32,698 nt of DNA from Desulfobulbaceae bacterium (GCA_024640625.1 JAHEER010000017.1:1-32698); one strand, 5' to 3'; shown: positions 9,932-18,394, counted from the first letter of the stretch. Translations and numbers: made by a program. The notes: generated by a model not told the origin, from the sequence alone.

Positions 9932-10188
9932 AGTCATAAACCTCGGTCTTTTGTTTATCTTTGCTTCTGCTGCTTCCCTTTTCATCCAGGTATTGAAACT
10001 TCAGCGGTACGCTGCAACAGCCACACTGCAGGGCGTAAGGATCACCGTAACAAGGAGAAGGAAATTTCAAGAAATACCATTATCAGATTAAGTAGCTCAC
10101 CCCATGAATGCAAGTATCGGCGACCACGCTAAGAGCGGTAAGGGCAATTTACTATCTACCGTTTCTCAGCCACTGAGGTCGGGAAGGA

Positions 10189-10551
10189 TCATTCATCCCC
10201 CCAATGATTGAAATCCACCTGTGATTCCTGGAACAGATAGAGCGCTTCCCAGCATTTCATATACGCAGATGAACGGTCCGGATCATCTTCGGCAACCCAG
10301 TTCTTGAAATTGGCATAGTCGATGGTTGCGGCTTCGCCGGCCGCATAGGACGCCCACTGCTCGGCACTCAGTTTGACCCGGTATCGATAATCGGAGTTTC
10401 TGCTCACCACTATATCGGCGTCATCCATGTGCAGTTTTTTCAGCAATCGTTCAAGATCCCCGATTATCCTTGCCCTGACCGTGAGTTCGCCTGGGTTGCA
10501 GAAGTCGTCATGTACGGCGGAGTAAAACCCGTCCCGTGTAAAGAGCCACAT
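10189..10551 (-). CDS. Small conserved protein of unknown function
   Basis: A 120-residue soluble protein starting MWLFTRDGFYSAVHDD. ATG 10551 follows GGAGGAGG, so the longer in-frame start at 10590 is unlikely. The block LTVRARIIGDLERLLKKL and the run ADIVVSRNSDYRYRVKLSAEQWA look like a conserved small alpha/beta domain; I recall similar short proteins starting MWLFT in other bacteria, without any known function. The C-terminus is acidic and aromatic (YLFQESQVDFNHWGDE). It lies 59 bases downstream of the Gfo/Idh/MocA gene on the same strand and could be cotranscribed with it. Confidence 0.7.
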   Translation of the reverse strand: MWLFTRDGFYSAVHDDFCNPGELTVRARIIGDLERLLKKLHMDDADIVVSRNSDYRYRVKLSAEQWASYAAGEAATIDYANFKNWVAEDDPDRSSAYMKCWEALYLFQESQVDFNHWGDE

Positions 10552-10610
10552 ATCGATCTCCTCCTCCGCTGTGGTGTTGTTCCGAGCCACTACTCACGTT
10601 CTGCGGCTGC

Positions 10611-11786
10611 TCAACAGGCTGTCCAGGCGCCGTTGCCGGAACTGGAGGCCAGGACACGCTCGATGAAGCGCACCCCGAGCAGACCGTCCGCCGCGGTGGG
10701 AAAGTGCAGAGCGAGCGGCTCGGCAGTTCGTCCGGCACGGCGGGCAGCGATGGCCTCGGCCGCGTCACTGTAGAGATTGGCAAACCCTTCGGGAAAGCCC
10801 TCCGGATGGCCGGCCACGATGCGGCTTGAACGGGCGGCCAAGGGCAGGGTGCCGGGACCGTTCGGGGTCCTGGTTTGAGCCGGGCCGTCCAGCGGTTTGA
10901 AATGCAGCACCTGGGGGTGCTCCTGCATCCACTCCAGGGAGCCCCGGGTGCCGCTCACCCTGATTCTCAGACAATTCTCGACCCCGGCGGCCGCCTGGGT
11001 CACCCAGAAGCAGCCGCGCACACCGTGCTCCAAGCGCAGCAGCGCCCCGGCGAAATCGTGCACCCGGCGATGAGGCACCACGGCGCCGACCTCGGCCGCC
11101 ACCTCGGTCACCTCGAGCCCGGTGATGAAACGGACCAGATTGTGGGCATGACTGCCGATATCACCCAGCACCAGAGACGGACCGCTTTTGGCCGGATCGA
11201 AACGCCAGGGCACCGGCCCGTCGGCAGGATCGGGGTCGTCTTCCCTGGCCTTGCCGCCCTGGACGTATTCAACCTGGACCAGGCGGATTTCTCCCAACTG
11301 CCCGTCGGCGACCATGGCCCGGGCCTGCCGCACCATCGGATAGCCGGTGTAGTTGTGAGTCAGGCAGAAGACAAGGCCGGTGTCCTGCACCAGGCGGACC
11401 AGTGCTTCGGCTTCGGCAACGGTGTTGGTCATCGGCTTGTCACAGATCACGTCAAGGCCGTGTTCCAACGCCGTTTTGGCGAAGGGAAAATGAGAGTCGT
11501 TGGGGGTCATTATCGCCGCCACCTCGGCGCCGTCCTCGCGTGCGGCTTCGGCTGCGCACATCTCGGCGACATCGGTATGGATCCGATCTTCCGACAGGCC
11601 GAGTTCCCGGCCGGCGCTCATGGACTTTTCCGGATCGGAGGACAGGACGGCGCTTACCACCTCGTAGCGGTCGTCAAGCCGGGCTGCCTGGCGGTGCATG
11701 GCGCCGATGAAAGAACCAGGGCCGCCGCCCACCAGGGCGAGACGAAGACGCCGACCCAGCATGGAAATGACAGGATTCAAACTCAT
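10611..11786 (-). CDS. Gfo/Idh/MocA family NAD(P)-dependent oxidoreductase
   Basis: A 391-residue protein with the family layout: an N-terminal Rossmann fold (LRLALVGGGPGSFIGAM from residue 14), the EKP-type motif as CDKPMTN with catalytic Lys117, and a C-terminal alpha/beta domain whose GDIGSHAHNLVRF segment carries the conserved histidine region. The family oxidises or reduces sugars, inositols and related polyols with NAD(P); the substrate cannot be read from sequence. The local sequence (RQARAMVADGQLGEIRLVQVEYVQG, WRFDPAKSGPS) is typical of sugar or inositol dehydrogenase-like members. GAGAGGA precedes the ATG. No sugar transporter or isomerase is adjacent, so pathway context is missing. 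Confidence 0.9.
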   Translation of the reverse strand: MSLNPVISMLGRRLRLALVGGGPGSFIGAMHRQAARLDDRYEVVSAVLSSDPEKSMSAGRELGLSEDRIHTDVAEMCAAEAAREDGAEVAAIMTPNDSHFPFAKTALEHGLDVICDKPMTNTVAEAEALVRLVQDTGLVFCLTHNYTGYPMVRQARAMVADGQLGEIRLVQVEYVQGGKAREDDPDPADGPVPWRFDPAKSGPSLVLGDIGSHAHNLVRFITGLEVTEVAAEVGAVVPHRRVHDFAGALLRLEHGVRGCFWVTQAAAGVENCLRIRVSGTRGSLEWMQEHPQVLHFKPLDGPAQTRTPNGPGTLPLAARSSRIVAGHPEGFPEGFANLYSDAAEAIAARRAGRTAEPLALHFPTAADGLLGVRFIERVLASSSGNGAWTAC

Positions 11787-11904
11787 GGGATTTCCTCTCG
11801 ATAATGGATTTTATAAAGACACGTTCAGCGACGCTGCTCTGTCATTATACCATTCCCTGCAGCCCTCTGATAGCTTTGTCCAGCCATTGCCTGCGGGATT
11901 ACCT

Positions 11905-12264
11905 TCAGAAAAGTTTACTACCGATTTTGGCATCGATCGCCGGCGACACGAAGGTGGCCTCGCCGCTTTCGGCTTTGGGATACTGAACACCGAGAATCAA
12001 GGCCTCCGAGGTCACCGGTCCCATCTGCCGGGGTCCGAAGTTGAGCACCCCGAGGACAAGTCTGTCTTTCACCTTTTCAATGGGGTGCAGGGTAAACCTG
12101 CCGTAACTGGTCTTTCTGCCGAATCGACCGTAGTCGACCACCATCTTGTAGGTTCGTTTGTGGGTTCTTTCCTCCAGTTCAACCTCAACTACTCTGCCCA
12201 CCCGGATATCGAGCAGACCGAATGACTCATCGAAACTAACGACCGGCTTGATCTCTTGTGCCAT
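11905..12264 (-). CDS. CsaA-like tRNA-binding domain protein
   Basis: A 119-residue single-domain protein of the EMAPII/CsaA OB-fold type. The segment LLDIRVGRVVEVELEE, then YKMVVDYGRFGRKTSYGRFT and LVLGVLNFGPRQMGPVTSEALILGV match the family pattern: D-I-R-V-G-R-V, V-D-x-G, N-x-x-x-R-x-M-G and S-E-A-L. Such proteins bind tRNA or act as chaperones (CsaA); the free-standing form is also like the C-terminal dimerisation domain of methionyl-tRNA synthetase. The start at 12264 (MAQEIKPV) follows GCGAGGAAAG; the longer frame from 12306 would run into the repeat at 12298. It lies between the oxidoreductase and the racemase genes, all on the minus strand. Confidence 0.85.
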   Translation of the reverse strand: MAQEIKPVVSFDESFGLLDIRVGRVVEVELEERTHKRTYKMVVDYGRFGRKTSYGRFTLHPIEKVKDRLVLGVLNFGPRQMGPVTSEALILGVQYPKAESGEATFVSPAIDAKIGSKLF

Positions 12265-12297
12265 GGTTTTCTTTCCTCGCTGATTTTTCTGGACAGG

Positions 12298-12347
12298 GGG
12301 ACACAATACGTATCATGTCCCTTGGGACATGATACGTATTGTGTCCC
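12298..12347. repeat. REP-like double hairpin C, 24-bp arms
   Basis: Bases 12298-12321 and 12324-12347 are exact 24-base reverse complements separated by TT. Each arm starts and ends with GGGACA/TGTCCC around a TACGTA centre, so each arm can also fold on its own. It lies between the racemase stop (12380) and the csaA-like start (12264). The first 13 bases, GGGACACAATACG, differ only at the last base from hairpin D at 14434. Confidence 0.75.
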
Positions 12348-12379
12348 TTAATTTCCTTTGTCTCAGCGTCGTCCCAGAA

Positions 12380-13054
12380 TCAGGTGTGAACAAGCATGTT
12401 GCGCAGCTTTTTAACCGCGCTGTGCGGGCTGGTAAGAACCGTGCAGCCAAGCTCGGCCTCAACATCAGCGGCTGCCTGGGACGCGGAAAACTGGGCCAGC
12501 ATCACCGTTTCATAGCCGGCAAAGACGGTGCAAGCCTCTTTAATCAAGCGATTGTGCCTCTTAAGCTCACCGCGACCAAGCGCTGACATCGCCTCTTCGA
12601 CCAATATCGACTCGAGTTGAACCGAGGCGCTGCGTTCTTCGGCCAGAGCGTAAAACTCTTTTTCCAGCGAGGGGATGCTCGGTTTGAAGGTGGCGATCAT
12701 GCCAATGTTTCCTCCTCTGCCTATGGCCTCCTCAAACATTGCTTCATTGGGTTTTAAGACGGGCATCGGCAATCGTCTTTTAACCTTGTCAATAGCCTTA
12801 CCGAAAGCCGAACAGGAAAAGAGGATGCCGCCAGCGCCAAGCTGTTCCCCATATACGGCGAGCTTGAGTATGCGCTCTTCTATCTCATGGTAATCGACTG
12901 TCCCCGAGTTAAGATCTCTACTCAGGGAATCGTCAAGCAGGTTGACGGTTTCCACCTCCGGCCACTGGGCCTCAAAAGCAGCCCTGAGGGGCGCAATGGA
13001 AACAGCCGTGGCGTGAATCAGAACGATGCGATTGGTGGTGTCTGCGGATGACAT
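12380..13054 (-). CDS. Asp/Glu/hydantoin racemase superfamily protein
   Basis: A 224-residue cytoplasmic protein with the two-lobed racemase layout: IVLIHATAVSIAPLRAAF at the start, GILFSCSAFGKAI with Cys81 at the usual first catalytic Cys position, NIGMIATFKPSI in the middle and VMLAQFSASQAAAD where a second Cys or an AQ-x-S motif lies. The second catalytic Cys of true two-base Asp/Glu racemases is absent, so this is likely one of the 'AQ-S' subgroup, whose substrates are poorly defined. It is divergent from the dehydrogenase gene at 13336, with a symmetrical site between them. It could supply or consume a chiral acid used by neighbouring oxidoreductases; that is inference only. Confidence 0.82.
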   Translation of the reverse strand: MSSADTTNRIVLIHATAVSIAPLRAAFEAQWPEVETVNLLDDSLSRDLNSGTVDYHEIEERILKLAVYGEQLGAGGILFSCSAFGKAIDKVKRRLPMPVLKPNEAMFEEAIGRGGNIGMIATFKPSIPSLEKEFYALAEERSASVQLESILVEEAMSALGRGELKRHNRLIKEACTVFAGYETVMLAQFSASQAAADVEAELGCTVLTSPHSAVKKLRNMLVHT

Positions 13055-13106
13055 GCTCAGCCCTTTCTTATGTCGACCGGGGATCTCTGTTGTCTGAGCC
13101 CGGGAC

Positions 13107-13137
13107 GGTCAAATTGTATGACCAAATGTAACAATTT
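13107..13137. promoter_or_regulatory. Overlapping inverted repeats between divergent racemase and dehydrogenase genes
   Basis: GGTCA (13107-13111) pairs with TGACC (13119-13123) across a 7-base spacer. AAATTGT (13111-13117) is the exact reverse complement of ACAATTT (13131-13137). The central TTGTATGACCAA resembles a GntR/FadR-type operator (TTGGT...CAA) loosely. The site lies in the 281-base divergent region, closer to the racemase gene. I see no gene in that region. Confidence 0.3.
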
Positions 13138-13335
13138 CAGAATGTGTGCTGAATAAATAGCCTAATTGACTCTAATCCACCAGTCCTGGAAACTGTGCAC
13201 TTATTTTTTCCTAAATTATCCTTTCCACGGCCGAGCTGAAGATTAGCTGGAAGAAGGTACGGATCTCGTATAATTTGTTGCGGGAAGAGCTTGATCCGCA
13301 CGACTTTAAAACAGCATACCCATGCAGGAGAACAG

Positions 13336-14391
13336 ATGAACGCAACCAAGAGAATCGACCCTCAACAGCTCATAGATTTCGCTTCCGCCGTCTACGTCGA
13401 TGCCGGCATGCCGGAAGATGATGCCCGGCTGGTGGCCGACACCCTGGTCCAGGCGGATCTGTGGGGACATCAGTCGCACGGGGTCCTGCGCCTGGGCTGG
13501 TATCTGGATCGAATCAGAAACGGGGTGATGACACCGGTCACGGTTTCGGAGCTTGAAGTTGACGCCGGCGCGGTTGCGCTCATCAACGGCCAGCACGGCG
13601 TCGGCCAGGTCCTGGCCCGTCAAGCCTGCAGGGAAGCGGTCAAACGTGCCAAAAAACATGGTATCGCTGCGGTGGGCGTGCACAGTTCAAATCACTTCGG
13701 AACCTGCATGTATTACACGCGCCTCGGCGCGCTTGACGGCTGTGTGATGCTGCTCACCACCAACGGCGGCCCGGCCATGGCGCCGTGGGGAGGCATGAAG
13801 AAAATCATCGGCACCAATCCCTGGTCGGTGGCCGCTCCCGCCGGAACATTTCCTCCCCTGCTGGTCGATATGGCCAACACCGGCGTGGCCCGCGGCAAGA
13901 TCTATCTGGCCAAAAACAAACAACTGCCGATACCGCTCGGCTGGGCCCTCAACAGCAAGGGGGAGCCCACCACCGACCCCCAGGAAGCCATCGACGGCAT
14001 TATTCTGCCCATGGCGGAACACAAAGGCTATGGTATCGCCCTGATGGTCGATATGCTCTCCGGGGTGCTGACCGGCAGCGGCTTCCTCTCAGCTGTTCAC
14101 AGTCCCTACCAGACCAGCGCCAAGAGCAATTGCGGTCATCTGATAGTTGCCATGAATATCGAGGCATTTCAGCCGCTCGGGCAGTTTCAGAAGCGCATGG
14201 AAAAATTCATCAGAGAAATAAAATCGGTGCCGCTGGCCACAGGGCATGACGAAGTATTTTACCCGGGGGAAATAGAGGCCAACAGCGATCTTCGCCATCG
14301 CCGGGACGGGCTGCTCCTGGCCAAGGACACAATGACCGGTCTGAAGCGGATTGGAAAAGAGACCGGACTCAATGCCAAGCTGCCTTTCTGA
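13336..14391 (+). CDS. Malate/L-lactate dehydrogenase family (Ldh2/YlbC-type) oxidoreductase
   Basis: A 351-residue NAD(P)-dependent 2-hydroxy acid or ureidoglycolate-type dehydrogenase. Family landmarks are HQSHGVLRL near residue 47, the active-site HSSNHFGTCMYY (His in SNHFG), GTNPWSVAAP, LLVDMANTGVARGKI, GWALNSKGEPTTDP and EHKGYGIALMVDMLSGVLTGS. The start at 13336 is set by GCAGGAGA at 13325-13332; the longer frame from 13291 has no site. No signal peptide is present. Members differ in substrate (malate, lactate, sulfolactate, 2,3-diketogulonate, ureidoglycolate), and sequence alone does not decide. It is divergent from a racemase-like gene and about 3.4 kb from the flavocytochrome b2-like gene. 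A REP-like hairpin follows it. Confidence 0.88.
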   Translation: MNATKRIDPQQLIDFASAVYVDAGMPEDDARLVADTLVQADLWGHQSHGVLRLGWYLDRIRNGVMTPVTVSELEVDAGAVALINGQHGVGQVLARQACREAVKRAKKHGIAAVGVHSSNHFGTCMYYTRLGALDGCVMLLTTNGGPAMAPWGGMKKIIGTNPWSVAAPAGTFPPLLVDMANTGVARGKIYLAKNKQLPIPLGWALNSKGEPTTDPQEAIDGIILPMAEHKGYGIALMVDMLSGVLTGSGFLSAVHSPYQTSAKSNCGHLIVAMNIEAFQPLGQFQKRMEKFIREIKSVPLATGHDEVFYPGEIEANSDLRHRRDGLLLAKDTMTGLKRIGKETGLNAKLPF

Positions 14392-14432
14392 TCATTTGGC
14401 CTCAAGCACATGGTCGACCTGGGGTTGCGTAA

Positions 14433-14458
14433 GGGGACACAATACCTATCGTGTCCCT
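14433..14458. repeat. REP-like hairpin D
   Basis: GGGACAC (14434-14440) and GTGTCCC (14451-14457) are exact reverse complements around AATACCTATC, with a G-T wobble outside. It lies between the dehydrogenase stop (14391) and the gene at 14505. It belongs to the same sequence family as the repeat at 12298. Confidence 0.65.
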
Positions 14459-14504
14459 ACAAAGCTATCCCACCCTGCAACCACCCATCTAGACGGAGGA
14501 TGAT

Positions 14505-15026
14505 ATGGCGGAAATAAAGGTGCTGAGTCAGGAAGCTCTACCGGAAGCACTGCAGATGGCTGAACGCTATCGTCTGCTCAACGAGCCCGATGAGGCCGAA
14601 TCGATCTGCCTCGACATCCTGGCCGTTGATCCCGAACACCAGGAGGCCCTGATTACGCTGCTGCTGTCGCTTACCGACAAATTCAGGGACAACAGGCTGA
14701 TGCCGGCTTTTGACCAGGCCAAGGAGATCGTCGCTCGACTCGGCGACGCCTACTGCAAATCTTACTATCTGGGGGTTATTTTCGAACGGCGGGCCAAGTA
14801 TCACCTGAAACAGGGCGGACCGGGGGCCGGAAATGTCGCCCACGGCTGGCTCATCAAGGCCATGAACGAATACAAGGAAGCCCTGACCAGCTGCGACCCC
14901 GGCAATCAGAAAGCGGTACTGCGTTTGAATTCCTGTGTACGGCTGCTGAATAATAATCCGGAGATCAAGCCGGACAGCTCCGACCAGAGAGAACCCCTGC
15001 TCGATTCCTTCGATACACCCCATTGA
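14505..15026 (+). CDS. TPR-like protein of unknown function
   Basis: A 173-residue soluble protein starting MAEIKVLSQEALPEALQMAERYRLLNEPDEAESICLDILAVDPEHQEALITLLLSL. This has the helix-turn-helix spacing of a tetratricopeptide repeat (A-x-x-x-Y-R-L-L, P-x-x-A, I-x-x-D-I-L-A-V-D-P, A-L). A second region (YYLGVIFERRAKYHLKQGG, HGWLIKAMNEYKEALTSCDPGNQKAVLRLN) is another TPR-like pair. TPRs mediate protein-protein contacts; no partner is evident. GGAGG lies six bases before the ATG. The acidic tail is probably disordered. I recall similar stand-alone proteins in other bacteria, without a function. Confidence 0.78.
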   Translation: MAEIKVLSQEALPEALQMAERYRLLNEPDEAESICLDILAVDPEHQEALITLLLSLTDKFRDNRLMPAFDQAKEIVARLGDAYCKSYYLGVIFERRAKYHLKQGGPGAGNVAHGWLIKAMNEYKEALTSCDPGNQKAVLRLNSCVRLLNNNPEIKPDSSDQREPLLDSFDTPH

Positions 15027-15045
15027 GGGTCAGGAGTCCTGATCC
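15027..15045. terminator. Hairpin at the stop of the TPR-like gene
   Basis: GGGTCAGG (15027-15034), loop AGT, CCTGATCC (15038-15045): eight pairs including one wobble, starting just after the TGA at 15024-15026. No T-run follows, so it is at best a non-canonical terminator. The convergent sdhB gene ends at 15113. Confidence 0.35.
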
Positions 15046-15112
15046 GGGCCGGCTCTGTCGCTGACCAGTAAGCGGTGCACCCCTCGGTGTTCGCCCACGC
15101 CGTTTGATTTTC

Positions 15113-15829
15113 TTACTTTTCCCCTTTGTGCTCCTTGATCATCCGCTTGGTCTGGTTGATTCGCTTGGTGATCAGGATGGAGCGCGGGCAGGCCTGGGTA
15201 CACTTGAAATGGTTCTCGCAAAGCCAGACCCCATCGTCCGCGTCGAGCGCCGGCAGGCGTTCGTCGGCGCCCCTGTCGCGCGAATCGGCCAGGAACCTGA
15301 AGGCCTGGGCGATGGCCGCGGGACCAATGAAGGCCGGAGATTCCTCGGGTATCGGACAGGCCGAGTAGCAGGAGGCGCAGAGGATGCAGTTGGTTGAGTC
15401 GTCGAACTGCAGCCGCTCTTCCGGGGACTGGATACGCTCCTTCTCGGCCACCGGTTCATCGTTGATCAGGTAGGGCTTGATCGCCCGATACTTGGCAAAA
15501 AATTCCGCCTGGTCGACGATCAGGTCGCGCTGGACCGGCAGGTAGCGCAGCGGCTCAACCACCACCGTATCGCCGTCTTCTTCGGCCACCTCCTTGACCA
15601 GCGTTTTACAGGCCAGCCCATCCGTGCCGTTGATGCGCATGGCGTCCGAGCCGCAGACGCCGTGGGCGCAGCTCTTTCTGAAGCCGAGGCTGCCGTCCTG
15701 AAAACGTTTTATATCCATCAAGGCGTCAAGCAGCCGGGCGTTGGGGTCGGCTTCCACCGTAAATTCCTGGTAGTAGGGAGCCTCGTCGGTATCGGGGTTG
15801 TAACGCTGAATTTTTATCGTGATCTGCAT
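15113..15829 (-). CDS. sdhB: Succinate dehydrogenase/fumarate reductase iron-sulfur subunit
   Basis: Electron-transfer subunit that carries electrons from the flavoprotein toward quinone. The 238 residues have the N-terminal ferredoxin domain with [2Fe-2S] ligands Cys54, Cys59, Asp62 and Cys74 (SCAHGVCGSDAM then GLAC); the Asp in place of the third Cys is the same as in E. coli SdhB. The C-terminal domain has CILCASCYSACP for the [4Fe-4S] cluster and KCTQACPRSI for the third cluster. GAAGGAGGAGA stands before the ATG. It follows sdhA by 18 bases. No sdhC/sdhD membrane anchor gene lies downstream, where a convergent TPR gene ends. The subunit alone cannot show whether the complex runs as succinate dehydrogenase or fumarate reductase. 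Confidence 0.95.
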   Translation of the reverse strand: MQITIKIQRYNPDTDEAPYYQEFTVEADPNARLLDALMDIKRFQDGSLGFRKSCAHGVCGSDAMRINGTDGLACKTLVKEVAEEDGDTVVVEPLRYLPVQRDLIVDQAEFFAKYRAIKPYLINDEPVAEKERIQSPEERLQFDDSTNCILCASCYSACPIPEESPAFIGPAAIAQAFRFLADSRDRGADERLPALDADDGVWLCENHFKCTQACPRSILITKRINQTKRMIKEHKGEK

Positions 15830-15847
15830 CGATCTCCTCCTTCACTG

Positions 15848-17584
15848 CTAATAACTGCGCGGCTTCGGTTCCCAGATCGAGGTGTCGACCTCTTTGTAGT
15901 CGAGCCTCACCTCGTCGCCGTCCAGATAGGCAAGGGTATGTTTGAGCCAGTTGTCGTCGTCGCGCTCCGGGTAATCTTCCCGGCTGTGGGCGCCCCGACT
16001 TTCCTGCCGTTTCAACGCCGATTCCGCGGTGATCAGCGACAGGTCGAGCAGGTTGCCAAGTTCGATCAGTTCGAGCAGGTCGGTATTAAACTGTTTGCTG
16101 CTGTCCTGCACGCGCACCGTATCATAGCGCTGGCGCAGCTCTTTGATCTCCTGGACCGCGGCGGCCATATCGCGTTCGTTGCGATAGATGCCGATTTTCT
16201 CCATCATGGTCGTCTGCATCTCATCGGAGATGTATCCACCGTGCGGTCCTTCGGAGCCGTCGGTCAGACGGCCGATCCAGGATTGGGCCCCGGCGGCGTC
16301 AGACTCATCGACCGCGGGCATGGCTGCCTGGTTGACATAATCGGCGATATGCAGGCCGGCGCGGCGGCCGAAGACCACCAGATCGAGCAAGCTGTTGGTC
16401 CCCAGACGGTTGGCACCGTGCACCGATACGCAGGCGCATTCACCGGCGGCATAGAGGCCGTCGACCACGGTACCGTCCTTGTCGAGCAGCACCCTGCCGT
16501 CGGTGTCGGTCGGTATACCGCCCATGGCATAGTGGGCGGTGGGCAGCACCGGAATAGGCTTGTCGGCCGGGTTGATGCCCAGGTAGGTTTTACAGAACCC
16601 GGTAATGTCGGGCAGCTTGGTTCCCAGTACGTCGGCACCGAGATGGGTGGCGTCGAGGTGGACGTAGTCGTCTATTTTGCCGTCACCCCGTATGCCTTTG
16701 CCCTCCAGCACCTCGGTCTGAATCGAACGGGCGACGATGTCCCGTGGCGCCAGGTCGAGCAGGGTCGGCGAATAGCGCTCCATGAACCGCTCACCGTCCC
16801 GGTTGCGCAGGATGCCGCCCTCGCCCCGCACCGCCTCGGAAATAAGGATGCCGAGCCCCATGATGCCGGTGGGATGAAACTGGTAAAACTCCATGTCCTC
16901 GAGAGGAATGCCCCGGCGAGCGCATACCGCCGGGCCGTCGCCGGTGTTGGCATAGGCGTTGGAGGTGATTTTGAAGATGCGGCCAAAGCCGCCGGTGGCA
17001 AAGAGCACCGCCTTGGCAGCAAAGATGTGAAGCTCCCCGGTGGCCAGTTCGACCACCACCAGGCCGGAGCAGACGGTGCCCTCCAGGATCAGGTCAACCA
17101 CCTGGAATTCATCGAAAAAGGAAACATCGTTTTTGATGCACTGCTGATAGAGGGTCTGCAGGATCATATGCCCGGTTCGATCGGCGGCGTAACAGGCCCG
17201 GCGCACCGGACCTTCGCCGAAATTCCTGGTATGGCCGCCGAAGCGCCGCTGGTCGATTCTGCCCTCCGGCGTACGGTTGAAGGGCAGCCCCCGATTCTCG
17301 AGATCGTAGACCGCCTGGACCGCTTCCTCGGTCAGGATCTTGGCGGCCTGCTGGTCGACCAGGTAGTCGCCCCCTTTGACCGTGTCGAAGGCGTGCCATT
17401 CCGGCTTGTCCTCCTCGACATTGCCCAGGGCCGCACTGATGCCGCCCTGGGCGGCTCCGGTATGGCTGCGGACCGGATAGAGTTTGGAGAGCACCGCCGT
17501 TTTCGACTTGCAGCTCGCCTCCAGTGCGGCGTACAGACCGGCACCGCCGGAACCTACGATGATGGTATCAAATTGGTGGATCAC
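15848..17584 (-). CDS. sdhA: Succinate dehydrogenase/fumarate reductase flavoprotein subunit
   Basis: Catalytic subunit interconverting succinate and fumarate with covalent FAD. The 578 residues carry the FAD Rossmann motif ([16 protein letters not shown]), the flavinylation region [16 protein letters not shown] with the FAD-linking His, [27 protein letters not shown], the substrate-binding [21 protein letters not shown] and the active-site stretch MERYSP, plus [21 protein letters not shown]. This is the proteobacterial/mitochondrial SdhA type. The GTG at 17584 is favoured because AAGGAGG (17596-17590) sits five bases upstream; the ATG at 17602 would put that site inside the gene. It is divergent from tag. 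A weak promoter lies at 17637-17665. Only sdhB follows, so the membrane anchor must be encoded elsewhere or be missing. Confidence 0.95.
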   Translation of the reverse strand: MIHQFDTIIVGSGGAGLYAALEASCKSKTAVLSKLYPVRSHTGAAQGGISAALGNVEEDKPEWHAFDTVKGGDYLVDQQAAKILTEEAVQAVYDLENRGLPFNRTPEGRIDQRRFGGHTRNFGEGPVRRACYAADRTGHMILQTLYQQCIKNDVSFFDEFQVVDLILEGTVCSGLVVVELATGELHIFAAKAVLFATGGFGRIFKITSNAYANTGDGPAVCARRGIPLEDMEFYQFHPTGIMGLGILISEAVRGEGGILRNRDGERFMERYSPTLLDLAPRDIVARSIQTEVLEGKGIRGDGKIDDYVHLDATHLGADVLGTKLPDITGFCKTYLGINPADKPIPVLPTAHYAMGGIPTDTDGRVLLDKDGTVVDGLYAAGECACVSVHGANRLGTNSLLDLVVFGRRAGLHIADYVNQAAMPAVDESDAAGAQSWIGRLTDGSEGPHGGYISDEMQTTMMEKIGIYRNERDMAAAVQEIKELRQRYDTVRVQDSSKQFNTDLLELIELGNLLDLSLITAESALKRQESRGAHSREDYPERDDDNWLKHTLAYLDGDEVRLDYKEVDTSIWEPKPRSY

Positions 17585-17636
17585 GAGGGCCTCCTTCGGC
17601 ATGCTTGTTGATCGGACAGAAGGTGCAATGAGACGT

Positions 17637-17665
17637 ATTAAAGCAGGTAGCGGCGGCGCAAACAA
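17637..17665 (-). promoter_or_regulatory. Candidate sigma-70-like promoter of sdhAB
   Basis: On the minus strand TTGTTT (17665-17660) and TTTAAT (17642-17637) are separated by 17 bases. The -10 matches the consensus at 5 of 6 positions, the -35 at only 3 of 6. It would start transcription some 40-50 bases before the sdhA GTG. The rest of the 200-base sdhA/tag gap shows no further gene. Confidence 0.3.
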
Positions 17666-17784
17666 GACTTTTCTGGTACTGTCAACTCGGCCGGCGGATG
17701 TTGTTACCAGACCTGTCAATTCCGAACAGTTCCATTATCCGCCTCGGGCTGCCACATTGTGAAGACCAGAGGAGACGCGTACCA

Positions 17785-18381
17785 ATGAGCGACCAGCAGA
17801 CAAAGGAGAAAATTCGTTGCCAATGGTGCGCGGACAATGCGCTATACCGGGCCTATCACGACGAGGAATGGGGGGTGCCGGTGACAGATGACCGGCTGCT
17901 CTTTGAATTTCTGGTGCTCGAGGGGGCCCAGGCGGGTTTGAGCTGGATAACCATCCTCAAGAAGAGGCAGAACTACAAAGAGGCGTTCGCCAACTTCCAC
18001 TGCCAGCAGGTCGCCAGGTATTCCGAGCGAGACGTCGAACGCTTGCGCGCCGACGCGGGCATTGTCCGCAATCGACTCAAGATTGAGTCGGCCATCAAAA
18101 ACGCCCGCAGCTTCATCGCCATCCAGGAGAAGTACGGCTCCTTCAGCACCTATCTCTGGCGCTGGGTGAACGGCGCGCCCCTGCAGAACAGGTGGAGAAC
18201 AGCGGCCGAGGTGCCGGCCCACACTCCCCTCTCCGACGCCTTGAGCAAGGACCTGAAGAAAAGAGGCTTTTCCTTCGTCGGCTCGACTATCTGCTATGCC
18301 TTCATGCAGGCAGTGGGAATGGTGAACGACCACACCACCGACTGCTTTCGCCACCAGGAAATCAAGGCGCTGGCGCCCTGA
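17785..18381 (+). CDS. tag: 3-methyladenine DNA glycosylase I
   Basis: Base-excision repair enzyme that removes 3-methyladenine from alkylated DNA. The 198-residue length is close to the family norm. The zinc-snap ligands are present: Cys12 (RCQWC), His25 (YRAYHDEEWGVP), His184 and Cys188 (MVNDHTTDCF), matching E. coli Cys4, His17, His175 and Cys179 with the same 4-residue spacing of the last pair. The active-site Glu lies in LLFEFLVLEGAQAGLSW. The start at 17785 follows AGAGGAG at 17768-17774. It is divergent from sdhA and ends 13 bases from the convergent selenoprotein gene, with no obvious terminator between. No alkylation-response regulator is nearby. Confidence 0.95.
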   Translation: MSDQQTKEKIRCQWCADNALYRAYHDEEWGVPVTDDRLLFEFLVLEGAQAGLSWITILKKRQNYKEAFANFHCQQVARYSERDVERLRADAGIVRNRLKIESAIKNARSFIAIQEKYGSFSTYLWRWVNGAPLQNRWRTAAEVPAHTPLSDALSKDLKKRGFSFVGSTICYAFMQAVGMVNDHTTDCFRHQEIKALAP

Positions 18382-18394
18382 TCCGCTCAGCGGC

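Noticed and set aside
10189..10191. TGA stop of the 120-residue protein considered as a third Sec codon
   Set aside because: Readthrough gives a short, unrelated tail with no redox motif and no SECIS-like hairpin.
10875..11804. 309-residue plus-strand ORF opposite the Gfo/Idh/MocA gene
   Set aside because: Antisense shadow with no ribosome binding site or family features; the minus strand holds a clear oxidoreductase.
15662..17611. 649-residue plus-strand ORF opposite sdhA
   Set aside because: An antisense shadow of the high-GC sdhA gene; its product has no family features and the opposite strand has full SdhA motifs.
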